Below are positions 12,201-23,296 of a stretch of DNA of 64,000 bases, piece by piece. Each line of letters starts with the position of its first letter. Positions within the stretch are counted from its first letter, which is position 1. The translations under genes and the position numbers were made by a program. Source of the DNA: Agelaius tricolor (lineage: Eukaryota; Chordata; Aves; Passeriformes; Icteridae); assembly GCA_023055355.1 (NCBI GenBank), contig JALJCS010000024.1, positions 12,916,001 to 12,980,000 of the forward strand. Direction: 5' to 3'. The notes beneath the pieces are model-generated. The model made no database searches and was not told where the DNA came from. It saw only the letters and a program-made list of their open reading frames with translations.

Positions 12201-15200
12201 TTCCCTTCTTAATTACTCCAGGCAGGCTCAGAGCTGTGACAGGTGAGATCCTGAAAGTCCAAAGAGATAGGACACTTCCATCTGTAGACAGCCTGTCTTG
12301 TCCCTCCATGGAGGTTTTTGTCCCCAAGACAGAGCTGGCAGAAGGGAAATGTTGGAGTGCACAGCCTAGCATCTTATTTCAGCACTTGAAGTGTTGAATG
12401 CTAACAACATACTAGTACTTCTTGTAGCTACTGCATAGTGACAGTGTGTGTCCCTGTCACACAGTCCCTGGTCACTGTACTCATTCCAGCAAGAGAAAAC
12501 TGCACAGTCCCAGGACCTAGAAGCTGAAGGCATCTGTCACCATCATTACTCTACTATCAAAGCTTTTTAGCAACTTGTCCTCCATTTGAATCTGACATTT
12601 TAAGAGTAGTATTGCATTCCAGCAGCATTGTATATTTAGCTATGGTTTATTTGAAATGGCTTTTTGAATCTGGAAAATTTCAAAGAAAGCTATTTCTTCA
12701 GTATTTCTACAGTATTGGATAGCAAACTCACTGTGTATACTGTACCTACTAAGGTTTTTGTTGAATCATACATAATGTGTTTCTAATTCCACACTGTAAA
12801 TGCTAATATTTTCCTTGCTACTTCTTCCTTATCTGCTGCAGTTATGACTCAGATGACAAGATCTCTATGCTCTTCCTGAGCTACAAGTTTTTTACCACCC
12901 TGAGTTCAGTTTTCTGCCTTAATTGGGGTATTTGAAGGAGTTGAGAACATGTATCTTTCTTGCTCAGCTTCGAAAAAACAATTTTGCTATTTGTTTTTTT
13001 TTTAATGATTACAGTGAGAAGAATTGTTCACAGATATGGGAAGCATTTAAAAATGCATTTATCAACAAGGATCCTTGCAGCATTCATCCTAAGGATTATG
13101 AATTATTTATCAACCTCACATTTCACACAATTCCACCTAACAAGGTAATAATTTTTTATGTTAATTGCCCTGTGACATACAACATATTTTACGTGACACA
13201 GTTCAAGATTGACAAGTCATTCTGTAACTGATTTGTGAGTCACTCTTTTTGACCAGTCTGTAGTTTATAAACTAGACTCTGTAGTTTATAAACTAGACTC
13301 AGACTTGATAGCATGCTTCAATGTGTTTGGCTCCATTTCTTTTATGCAGTAACTTCTCAGCAATGTCTCTCTTTTCATACTACAGAGATGCCCCCTTTTT
13401 CCTGTTGTGCTGGGAGCTCTGCCATAGTCCCTGAACTTCCACCTCTGCTTTTCCTTAAGCTAGGTGCTCTGGCTGCAAATGCTGTGCCTGCTATCACCTT
13501 TTGCTTTTACTCCTCACAGCTGTCTCATGACAGTGCCGTGTTAAACATTGACACACTGAACAAGCAAAAGCAGAAATGAGAGAGGGCATTGTTCTGTGCC
13601 AGGGTTTGATGTGCCAGTAATTGCAAAGAACCGTGGAGGTGCAAAAGATGTGTTGTGCCTCTAACACAATTATTCCTCATTTCTAAATGCTACAAGCTAA
13701 ACCAACAAATACTACTGTCAACATGGCTTAATTCATGAGGAGTTCTGCAAACACAGAAATAACATCTAGACATATGGGGTTTTTTTCATACCATAAGCCA
13801 ACATAGCAACGTTGAGAGATTTCTGGTGACATATATCTGGTTTATAAATATCTTCCTTTTTTCTTCTTCCCCTAAATCTGTCTGCTGAAGCAGGCAAAGC
13901 TAGGCCTAACTATATTTAAAATAGGACTATATCCCTTCTCATCAAACTACTACTGTTCCTCAAGTCACTTGGGATCAGAATTTACACCTCTGGAAAATGA
14001 AAAAACTTTGTTCCTTTAAAGAGATAGCTAACATTTCTGGTTATTAGCTTGATTTTGAAAGAAATACCAAAACATGTTTTCAACTGTTTTCAATACTCCA
14101 TAATCTCACTGCGTCTGCACCCAAGTGTTGGTACATTTCTTCTCTATGTTTTTTTTTCTAGTCTCTTTTCTGGGAAAATAATCAGCTACTAGTCAACAGC
14201 TTAGCTGCCAGAGGACGTCGCTACATGTCTGTGTCTGATACTCTCTTTGGCTTCCTTGGAGATTTTCTGAGCTGGTGTGGGCAGGCAGACAGCCCTGGTA
14301 AGACAATGAGGGCTATCTTAAACATTTGTCTGTAAAACCATAATGGAGACCAACTGCTGAGTCCTGGAGAAACTAAATTTGCTCTTGCCCCATGAAAAAT
14401 CAGGGATAGCTTCACTGTCTTGTTCTCTCTTGTATCATGTGCATCCTTAACACAGCAGTCAGGGGAGCACACAGTGAAATCTAAATGGTCCTGCAGTGGC
14501 CATAAACCTCTTATTCAGTCTTCTGAACCTGGAGCTCCCTACATCCCAGGAACAGAGTTAGAACCATTTCAGCCAAATTACTGAATCCTGGGAATGTCAC
14601 TGTTTGTGTAAACTACAAAGAATGGAAAATTGAAAAAAATACAACAGCTTTCAGTGCTATGCCAAACATAGGTCATGGGTTCAGTGAGTAATGCACAAAT
14701 ATATTTGGTTGCTTGCTAAAGTCAATTTTATAGTCATTATCATCTCTCTAATAGCCCAAATCACGTCTTCCTACAGGCCTGGACTATGAATCCTGCCCTA
14801 CCATGGCAGAATGTGAAAACAATGCGGTGGATTCTTTCTGGAGGATTGCCTCAGCCACTGTAAATATTTTATTAGTTCTGATTTCATACATCTGTGAGTG
14901 TGTCCAGGGTGGTTCAGGAAAACATTGCTAGTTCACGACAGATTTCAACCTCTACCTTTACTGGATTATTTCCCCTGATAGAAATACACTGGTTTAGACT
15001 GCAAGTGTTTTAGCAAGGAGAACTTAACATTCACCTTAGCTAGATAATGTGTTAAAATTCTGTTAGCTTTGTTAATAAAGACAATATACTAAGCACAGTA
15101 AGCACACTGACTGTCTACTGATTACAGGTCCTAATTTGACAGCCTTGCTGAAAACCCTTTACTTACATATCAAACTCAACAGAGAATGCCAAAGTGCTTT

Positions 15201-18200
15201 CTTTTTGTGCTGAAGAGTACTTATAAATGTGAGAAAATAGCTTGAGAAGAATCATTGAATTAAACCATGGCCTGTTTGGTTCCTGTTCTTTTTACTTCAG
15301 TGACCTGCTAGGGTGCTAGTCTAGTATTATTTTTGCAGTTCTGATAGTCTTGGTGGTAAAATTCTTTCCTTGGTTACTGTTGTTTGCAATAAAATACCAA
15401 GTTATGTGACAAATCTGTGAGATCTGAAAAGCATTGTTATCTATTGCAGTATGCAAAGCACAGCTCTGGGGTGATACAGGTCTTGCTGAATGGTTCTGCA
15501 GAGGGAGGAGCTTATCCACAGCCAGGGTAAGAGAACTGACTGATTTCTGTCTGGAGTCTCTGTAGTGTAATTTTCTGTGTAGAGTCTGGATGACTACAAA
15601 AAAGAAAAGTCAACCAATTATTTGGGTCTTCTGCTGCACAAAGCATGAGAAGTGTAGCTGAAAGGACCTGTTGCATCAAAGTCTGCTGAGTTGTGGGAAC
15701 AACTGTTAATTGTCCCTGGCTGAAGGATTAATACATAGTGGATGGGAACAATCCTTTCAACTCCTGCATTTTACAAACTGCTGTGGCAAGCATGGTGAAT
15801 GCTCTGAAGGCTGCCCTAGAATCAGCCAATGTACTGTGGCAAAATGTGTATGTCTTCAAAAAGATGAGTGTTAATGAAATTTCTCTTCAGGGACATGTCC
15901 AAATAGAGAATATTGTTACAAGGAGTGTAGTTTTTGTCAGGCCTACCAGCAAACTTGGTAAGTTCTAAAGGGAAAGTATTTATTTCTCCATGACCTAGAG
16001 TGGATGTAGTTTGAAGTCTATTATTGTTTCAGAAAGCAAAAAAATTGTTTGTTGAGGAGGATAATAGCAAAGATGAGCTTCTTCTTCTTCTTAGTTCCTT
16101 TTATATTAAGGACAGGTGGATTTTTCCTTATTCAGAGCTGTTACCACCATGCAGAAGCTCATCTAAGCTTACATTCAGAATTTTATGTAAAAGTACACCC
16201 TTTAGAACTTTTACTATGTGTCTGTAGTGACTGCTTACCTGTGGTAAGAAATGCATCCTTCATTACCTCAGCAACTGTCCTGTCCAAGGCAGATCAAAAA
16301 ATTACATCTTTTAAAAACCCATAGGAGAAAGTCTCCTCCTGTGTATTCATGAGGACTAAAGGTAACCATTGAAAAGACAATTTTATCTCTGGATAGGAGA
16401 GAAAGAAGAACCATCTTTTCCAAAACACCTCCTAACTACTTACCTCTGTCCCCCAAAATGTCCATTTCTGTACACAGCTTTCAGCTGGTCACAAAGACTT
16501 AAACAGACTTCTTGGGTTGGTCAGATGGTCAGCTGGGAACAAATCTTCTGCAGATGGTAATACCTGGCAGCAGGCCAATACCCAGAATCTCTTATAGATT
16601 GAATATTTTAGAAATGGATTCCTTATTTCTGTTAATTTACAGATTCTTTATTTCAAAAAACATCTCACACACACATTAATTCCACCAACTCCCTGGGTTG
16701 CCAGTCTGGTGATATTTTAACCAGTGAAATCACCCCTGGAACTCAGCCTGCCAAGGAGAAAACAAAGCCAGTTACTCCATATGTTTTCTTTGCTCTGTAT
16801 CTTCTGGTCCATTTATGACTGAATTTGTTTAAGAGATCATGTTTGAAAAAAGCTGGCAGTGAAATATTAATGGCAGAAAGTAATCTGAAAGATCTACCTG
16901 TCTTCCTAACCATCTCTCTGGTCTGTTTTCAAGTATTTCAAAGCCCCTTTTATTCAGTTTTAAAGTTTGTACACTTAAATCACCGTTAAGTCACCTGATA
17001 TCATTTCAGTTAAGATTTATTTCTCATTCCATGGAAAAATAACTTTTCTCATTCACACAGTATGAATTTAGTTGGCAGATTTCTTTAATAATAGAAGCCA
17101 GTTCCAAAATTGGTTTTACTGAAGTCAGTTGTACATTGTTCCTCCACGGTTTCTGACACCTCTAGTTAAAGATTTCTCCAAATTTGGGAGCAAGCTTCTT
17201 TTTTTCTGATAATAGCCCATGCATGACTGAGTAAATGAATTGGAATCTTTATTTTTTTGTTATATTTTCACTATGTGTTGGACAGGCTTGGACACCTTGG
17301 ACAGAAAGGCAAACATGCTGTTGCTGCTGCTGGTCTCTGGTCAGCTACCACCATACCAGACTGGACCAGAGAAAGCAACTCTTGCTACCTCTCCTCCTGT
17401 TTCACTTCTCCAGGAATTTGAAATCATTTGCTGACTTCATGAACTACCAGCCACGGGCAAGCAGCACATGTCCTGTGCTTGCATGGCAGAGCCCGAAGGC
17501 CTGGGAGGACAGACCCACATTGTCACTGCTGGTCCCAGCCAGGAAGTGGCAGCTGATGGTCCCTTCTTCCCTGTGGAGATCTCAGGACATTTAAATGGGC
17601 TCAGAGACACTGTAGTGCTGGTATAGACATTTAAGAAGACACATGATAGCAAATTAGAGAGACCTAGGCCCAGACTTAGACCAGGCATTCAGCCCTTGAA
17701 ATCCTTCTGAGTGAAAAAAACCCTAAAATATTACACTACGCCTTGCACATCATTACACTAAATCTTGCTAAAAGGACTACTTAATTTTCATGCTCTTTAT
17801 AGTTCAAATTTTTTTTTCTTGAATCAGTTTTTTTGCAGATTATGAAATACCTAATTTCCAGAAAGACAAAATCTCACAGGTTGTCATTTGGGTTGTGGAT
17901 GATATTGAAGGACCAGATAGGTAAGTTATGTCTTCAAAATAAAAATTAGTTTCTTCCTTTTGGACCTGTCTTTAAAATTTCACCTTATCTTTCTGTTTGA
18001 TTGTATTTGCATACTACTTAAGACAAAGTATTTTAGATGCTTTCATGAACACAGGAGACACAACCTGCCATTCTCAGAGAGTAGAGAAATACCAGAATTA
18101 GAGAAAATATAAATAAGTTCTAATATTAGATCTGGAGCCAACTCTTGGTTAGATGTGTGTGTGGATCTCAGACCCTGAATGAAGATAGAGCATGAACAGT

Positions 18201-21200
18201 TTTACTAAGAGTCAATCTGAATGTCAGATTAAGTGCTGATGAGTGATACTTCTTTCACCTTGCCATATGCATTCTTTTCATTTTCACCTATCTTAACTGT
18301 TTGAAAATTTGTAGAAGCAGGCAAATACCAACTGGTGGCTCTTTTTCTCTCAATAATTAATCTAGTAATAAAATGTAGGCTTTAAAAGGGCCTAATTTTG
18401 CTAATTTTGGTAATTTAAATAAAGCAAACAAATAATAAACAAATATAACAAAACTGATCAGTCCAAACAGTTTGGGCTGTCTGTTGTGTATTTTACCACA
18501 GTGCTGTGGAGTCTACGTAGCATAGTTCAGATTAGCATTTTTCAGCCTGTCTCTCTAAATCAAAGAATCACACCCTCTGGGAGTGAAAAAACATACAGCT
18601 AATCCTTGCAAAAATTGCCCTTTTTACAAAGAAAAGCTAAGACAAGAACTGAATCTTAGTTTATGTTTCAGTAAATGGATGCATGGGAGTAATTGTATAT
18701 TTTTATTAATTGTTTTCTACAATCACTTTGTTAGTCTCCATATGCTTTCTTTAGTCATGGGTATTTACTGACCAGCAAATAAGTAGCACTGGCCTTAATA
18801 TTTTATGTTGGTGCAGGTTTAGAGGTCTCAGTAGGTTCTGTAAACTTTCTTATACTAATTGGACTACATATTAAAAAATCAGTGCTAGAAACAGGAGCGG
18901 TGTCTAGGAACGTTTCTGAGTTTTTTCTCTCTGTATTTTTCTATTATTCAATATTCAAGAGAGAGAACAAGCTTCAAACAACAAGTATAATTCTCATTTA
19001 TTATAACAAACTTATTCTGTAAAGACAGCATTGACATTATCACTACCTAAATAGTTGCCAAAGAATATTACAAACATAACATATTTTGCAAAGTTATTTA
19101 GGTCTTTTTCTGTCTAATCAAATATTAAACATGGGATTATTAGTGAATAGAATCTGAAAATACTACACTGGCTGAAGCTAATCTTCCAGACTCTGTAAAC
19201 TGTGAAAAGGATAAATTGTGAAACAACAGTAATGTAAGCAAATGAAGCATAAAGAGCAATGTACACCATTTTTCTAGTGGTGTTATGGAATACAGAAGAG
19301 GCAAAGTAGTGGGGATTTACTTTACTAATTCCATCAAGTTCAGTAAAAAAAAAATTATATAACAAAAGATTTGCAATAATATTGAAATCCTTCCTCACAG
19401 AGATTCCTGTGGAACTAATAGTGTAAAGACACTGGAAACCAGGCTGAAAACTCTTGGATTTGATGTCACTTGCACTGACAATTACAAGTAAGTGAAAACC
19501 TTTTATTATTATGCTGCATTTGCAGAAGCACCTTACCTATTTTGATTCTTACTGTGCAATACTGAAGTGCCATTCATGTCATGTCTTCAGGAGGGACAGA
19601 TATGTTGGAGGGATGATGTCACATTTTTCAGATTTGGCATTTTTTGGCTGTTTATTGAGTAAAACACTACATCTTCTTGTATGATTGAGTGGAACATTGT
19701 TCTTACTCAATGCCAGACACAGAAGATGGCCTCATGTACTTGGATTTAAAATCTAAACAATAGTTAAAAACACTATTGAATGTCTGCAGAATTACCAGTT
19801 ATTCACAATAGGTTTCACAGCGCTAGTCATTCCCATAGATTTTAAGATAAATCTAATGAAGATTCAAACATGATAGTACTGTGAATTTGTTTCATTTTTT
19901 CATGGTTTTTTTTTTTCTCAGTTGCCTGCCTGAAAGGTGCTAAATAAAATGGTATTTTCACAGGTCTGTAATGTTCTTACTCTGCCTGGATAATCCTGAT
20001 CATTCTAAGTGTGCCTTTGCATCGTAAGTAAAAGAAGTTCAACCCATCCCAGTGTTGTTACAACTGAATAAATAGGCAGAAGTCAACAGATCCCACCTCT
20101 ACCACCTGCTGTATATTCTCCATATGCAATACACACTGGTCTTGAATTTGTTAGTTAGTTACTGTGGATTGAATTAACAGTTTCTATTCACAAATTGTGC
20201 ACAGCTGTCTGTGAGCACCTGCTTCTCAAAATTAGGTGTTAATGGGTTCTCATTGATCACACAGTAACCTTGTATATTACTGATGATGTGAAGTTTGTAC
20301 ATATCGCTGTTCTGATATAAAATCTATTACAAATTTGAAGTTGCTTTCATTAATATAATTTCTTGAATAATCAAAGCATAGATCAAATGGCAACATATCT
20401 AAAGGACATTTCTCCAACTACTGGAATTTTCAGTTCTAAATTTTGAGGAAGTTTTCTTTTAATCTTCCATTTTGTGTGAGACTTAATCTCTATATTTTGA
20501 TGTATTTACCTTGGGCCAGTGAGTTATCTACAAAGAATGCAGATTACATCCAAGACATAACTTCGTAATTAGCAAGCACTGCTCCCAAACTCCCTACTTA
20601 TCCATATTTATCTATATTATATGAGGAGCATTAAATTAATTTATTATGTATTTCAGTGAATTTACAGTAAAGATTACTGTTTTCAATTCTGACTATGTTT
20701 CATAATCTATATGCTGTTGCATATATAGGTACACATGAGAGACTTGAACATCTGAATGAGAACTTCCTCACTGTTTGGAATGTTGTAGAATATATCAATA
20801 CATAAACACTGATTTGTGGTTATATTCTTCTTATGGATAATCCATGCTTTATTTCTTACTGTCCTTTCTTCCCTATTCAAGCTCATGCAAATTTTTGTTT
20901 GTTAATACCTGTGTGATATTGCAACGACAGCTTCTGCTGTGAAAGTCCTGATTTGCTGCCCCTGGTTATGGCAGCAGAGGTGCAACCTCAGCTTGCCTGC
21001 CTCTGGGAGGGGCTGCAGTGCTTCATGCATTCATGGAGTGCTTCATGCAGTACAGAAAGGGAGGTGGACAGCACCCTCTGTAACATATGCCCAGTTCTTG
21101 GTACACACAGAGAAAGTGAGTATTCCCTGTTCTTGCTGGTCACTGAAAACTTTTACTCACCTTGCAATCCAACACATATTTCTGCATGCAAATTATATCC

Positions 21201-23173
21201 TAGCACCAGCATGTAAATGTTATGAAAATGGTGGGGTTATAAATTCCACTGATAGCTCCAGACCTCTAGTCAGTAGATCATAGAACAGACTTCCTGTTAG
21301 GGCTTTGCTCACAAAATGCCACTTGCACTGTGGATTAAATAGGATTTCCTTGTTCTGCAACTGAATGGTCACCCCAGGACAACGTGTCAAATGAAAATAC
21401 AGCTATCCCCTTCAAAATAATAGCTGTGAACACAGTGACAATATTAGCAAACTGGAAGAAAGAGCACAGGACTTTGAAAAATACAGTATTTTATTGAGCT
21501 CTTGACAGAAGATTTCTCTTCTCTCCCAGGTTTTAAATAATTTTCCTCAAAGTTTTCTGATGTGTGTGCTGAGGAAGCCTGGATGAGAAGGTTTTTGGAA
21601 ACCATTAATGTGTTTTTCCTTTCAGCTAAGGGTGAGCATGCAGTTCTGCAGTATTGCCACATGGCGTTTGCAGTGGGCAAGCAGGGGAGCGGCCGCCCCT
21701 TCCCTCCCATCCTTGTCGCTACTCACAGTAACATAATCCCTGTTGAACTTGAAACACCAGCCTCGCCCTCTCCTGGGGTAACTCCAGAGCCACTCACCTG
21801 TTCTCATCCTCCTTAGGAAAAGTTCCCTTGCTTGTTTCCTTCATGAGCACTGTATTCCATCCTCTATGCATGGCACTGTAATAAATTTGATTAATTTCTT
21901 ATCTATTCCAAATCACAACAGAGCTTCCCAATCTGAATGCAAAACTATCATTTCCTCTCCCTGAAAATTTAAGTAATTTAAATACTACAAGCCAATGAAT
22001 ACTTACATTCTTCCCAGAATCACTCAATTCTCTGCAGTAAATAACACCACCTCCACAGAAACTAGCTGCCTTTTCAGAAAGAGCCTTAAGCAGATGCATA
22101 TAAATGATTTGATGATTGATTACCTTCTCAGGCACGTTTTCTGTGTTCTGTGATGGTCCATTAACTGGCTGGGGCTGGTCAGTGGGGGTATCACTAATTG
22201 CAGAGGTATCTGTTTCCATAGTAAACAGTGGGACAGGCATGCAGGGGTTCATGCATCCCCTCTCACCAGGGCTGGTTGCTCTAACAAGGCTGATAGCCGC
22301 CCTCTCAGCCTCCAGAGAGTAATGGCCTGAGCCCAAAAACATCAGAGTTGGACAAGTGACTTTTTATGTCACCAAAACTCCTGTTACATGGGCATAGCAA
22401 AGGAGAGAGCTGGGCCAGGGTAGCAGAGGGATGGCCCAGAAGGTGCTGTAATGGACCTGGGGCTTCTAGCATGGTGGTGCTGCCCCTTAACCCCTCTCCA
22501 GACTTGAACGATGTTCCTGCTGAGTCACATTTGGACTTGGGCTTCTTAAGGTGACACCCTGACGTTAGAAAAAAACTTGTGAGTAAAAAGACACCCACTA
22601 GATGGCAGAGATGGCTTACAAATGCAAGCAGGAGGGAAGCCAGATGCCAGCTGATAGTGGTGGCATGGATTACTTGCATGACTGCAATGTCAGGGAGACA
22701 TAGCAGTGGATCTGGGTACTATTGCATCCAGTGCTCTGAAAATACAGTCCTCCAGGACCACTGCTGGCTAGAAGAGCACTATAAAATCACAAGCATAAGG
22801 CAAGAGACAGCAAATGGATGTGGAGAGACAAGAAGGCACTTGTGTGAAGGTAGAAAGAAGAGTTCCCAGGGTTTTGCAAAGATATTCTGTTTACAGAATC
22901 ATGACAGCCAAGGGAATCTGTTGGCAGGCTCATATAAAGAAACTTCTAGCTTAGCACTTGGGCCACAAACTTCACCCTTGGCAACAAACCCCTGATATTT
23001 AAAAGAATCCTAACTCAGCTCTGTGCTGTGAACATCCTGTTTGTTTTTTCTTCTTCAGATCTGCACCAGCAGCACAAAGAGGACCTATATCTTCAGACAG
23101 AGGAGGCAGCTGGAACAAGCTCATGTTTGTTTCTTTTGCAGGCTTTTTGTTCAGATTTGCTTTAGTGTACTGA
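9110..23173 (+). CDS. BST1: BST1 (CD157), GPI-anchored ADP-ribosyl cyclase 2, complete nine-exon gene
   Basis: Coding exons join at 9110-9276, 13015-13144, 14162-14297, 14777-14859, 15450-15526, 17828-17920, 19401-19487, 19964-20023 and 23059-23173, giving 315 residues (human BST1 is 318). All introns are GT-AG with matching phases. Residues 1-24 form a signal peptide. The cyclase core runs from about residue 34 to 274 and the last 37 residues form a GPI-attachment tail. BST1 acts on the outer cell surface, converting NAD to cyclic ADP-ribose and ADP-ribose weakly, and works as an adhesion and signalling receptor on myeloid and stromal cells. By alignment to CD38 the catalytic residues are Trp103, Trp166 and Glu204, while the CD38 Glu146 position is Ser124. 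Ten cysteines fit five core disulfides. The CD38-type sixth disulfide is absent, as in mammalian BST1. N-glycosylation sequons are at Asn89 and Asn186. The motif GFFADYEIPN closely matches human BST1 and separates it from CD38. Confidence 0.95.
9277..13014 (+). other. BST1: BST1 intron 1
   Basis: This AT-rich intron has a consensus donor and a T-rich tract before the CAG acceptor at 13012-13014. An open frame near 9508-9810 has no family resemblance. No interspersed repeat is confidently recognised. Confidence 0.8.
13015..13144 (+). CDS. BST1: BST1 exon 2
   Basis: 130 nt, phase 2 in and phase 0 out, encoding EKNCSQIWEAFKNAF through HTIPPNK (residues 56-99). CD38 has Cys121 in HPIPCNK where this exon has Pro97, which removes one half of the CD38-specific disulfide. 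It contains the NLT sequon at Asn89. The same length as CD38 exon 2 marks shared ancestry. Confidence 0.94.
13258..13299 (+). repeat. Exact 21-bp tandem duplication in BST1 intron 2
   Basis: A 21-base unit starting CTGTAGTTTATAAACTAGAC occurs twice head to tail without mismatch (13258-13278 and 13279-13299). Each copy contains the near-palindrome AGTTTATAAACT. Perfect identity suggests a recent slippage or duplication event. Confidence 0.95.
14162..14297 (+). CDS. BST1: BST1 exon 3 (active-site Trp103 and Ser124)
   Basis: 136 nt, phase 0 to 1, encoding SLFWENNQ through SWCGQADSPG (residues 100-145). Trp103 corresponds to CD38 Trp125, which helps bind the substrate. The block SVSDTLFGFLGDFLSWCG aligns with CD38 TLEDTLLGYMADRVSWCG, so Ser124 replaces the regulatory Glu while the following Asp is kept. 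Confidence 0.94.
14777..14859 (+). CDS. BST1: BST1 exon 4
   Basis: 83 nt, phase 1 to 0, encoding LDYESCPTMAEC and then AVDSFWRIASAT. Trp166 in SFW corresponds to CD38 Trp189, one of the two tryptophans lining the active site. The two cysteines join the conserved disulfide set. Confidence 0.94.
15450..15526 (+). CDS. BST1: BST1 exon 5
   Basis: 77 nt, phase 0 to 2, encoding YAKHSSGVIQVLLNGS through AYPQP. The family signature VLLNGS carries a sequon at Asn186. CD38 has Cys202 (AACGVV) where this exon has Ser (HSSGVI), so both partners of the CD38-specific disulfide are missing from this protein. Confidence 0.94.
15527..17827 (+). other. BST1: BST1 intron 5
   Basis: Intronic sequence with a consensus GTAAGA donor. 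The acceptor is CAG at 17825-17827, followed by a run of seven T. A second CAG at 17836-17838 would shift the frame into an immediate stop, so the upstream AG is the right one. No repeat or gene is recognised. Confidence 0.75.
17828..17920 (+). CDS. BST1: BST1 exon 6 (catalytic Glu204)
   Basis: 93 nt, phase 2 to 2, encoding FFADYEIPNFQKDKISQ, then VVIWVVDDIEGPD. Glu204 in DYEIP corresponds to CD38 Glu226, the catalytic glutamate. The exon begins with a run of seven T just after the acceptor AG, so the splice site is followed by pyrimidine-rich coding sequence. Confidence 0.94.
17921..19400 (+). other. BST1: BST1 intron 6
   Basis: AT-rich intron with a GTAAGT donor and a TCCTCACAG acceptor. 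A minus-strand open frame near 19114-19398 is a chance product of AT-rich sequence. No repeats or RNA genes are recognised. Confidence 0.75.
19401..19487 (+). CDS. BST1: BST1 exon 7
   Basis: 87 nt, phase 2 to 2, encoding DSCGTNSVKTLETRLKTLG and FDVTCTDNYK. It supplies Cys232 and Cys253, a conserved disulfide pair, and matches the length and phase of CD38 exon 7. The donor is a consensus GTAAGT. Confidence 0.94.
19964..20023 (+). CDS. BST1: BST1 exon 8, with donor overlapping an in-frame stop
   Basis: 60 nt entered in phase 2, encoding SVMFLLCLDNPDHSKCAFA and two bases of Ser278. The donor GTAAGT at 20024-20029 spans an in-frame TAA at 20025-20027. If the donor is used, the frame continues into exon 9. 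If not, translation stops after Ser278, leaving the cyclase domain and all disulfide cysteines intact but no GPI tail. Confidence 0.9.
20024..23058 (+). other. BST1: BST1 intron 8
   Basis: This 3.0 kb intron separates the conserved core from the GPI-tail exon. It has a strong GTAAGT donor, a pyrimidine-rich TTTTTTCTTCTTCAG acceptor, and several unassigned open frames. The longest (22579-22995, plus strand) has no recognisable domain and lies wholly within the intron. Confidence 0.8.
20067..20072 (+). terminator. BST1: Candidate intronic poly(A) signal in BST1 intron 8
   Basis: A canonical AATAAA lies 40 nt after the in-frame stop that overlaps the exon 8 donor. It could end a composite terminal exon and produce an anchorless transcript. 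A convincing GT-rich downstream element is not obvious, so this is a candidate only. Confidence 0.4.
23059..23173 (+). CDS. BST1: BST1 exon 9 (GPI-attachment signal)
   Basis: After a textbook pyrimidine tract and CAG, the phase 2 frame from exon 8 continues as SAPAAQRGPISSDRGGSW and then NKLMFVSFAGFLFRFALVY before TGA at 23171-23173. The layout is that of a GPI signal: small residues (SSDRGGS) as the likely attachment region, a short spacer and a C-terminal hydrophobic stretch. The Ala-rich AQR segment resembles the equivalent part of human BST1. The exon lies 3 kb beyond exon 8 and would be missed by a frame-only scan, which would stop at residue 278. Confidence 0.87.
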
Positions 23174-23290
23174 GTTAATCAACTGAATCCATATCCTCTG
23201 TTTGCCTTAGCTTTGCCTTGCCTATAAATTTTGCTTCAGCTGATTTCTAACTGCAGTTTCATCCTACTTTTGGGACTACAAAACCTGCAT

Positions 23291-23296
23291 ATTAAA
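23291..23296 (+). terminator. BST1: Candidate BST1 poly(A) signal (ATTAAA)
   Basis: ATTAAA lies 118 nt past the exon 9 stop with a T/G-rich stretch following it. A canonical AATAAA at 25289-25294 is an alternative that would give a 2.1 kb 3' UTR. The choice cannot be settled from sequence. Confidence 0.35.

Noticed and set aside
17836..17838. Alternative CAG acceptor for BST1 exon 6
   Set aside because: Using it puts the phase 2 frame into an immediate TGA and removes FFA of the conserved GFFADYEIPN block. The acceptor at 17825-17827 keeps both.
20025..20027. TAA as the only BST1 stop codon
   Set aside because: The overlapping GTAAGT donor, the in-phase GPI-type exon at 23059 and the family length of about 318 residues favour splicing in the main product. 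The stop is kept as a possible alternative end.
22579..22995. 138-codon plus-strand frame
   Set aside because: It lies wholly within BST1 intron 8, has no recognisable domain and no exon-like borders.
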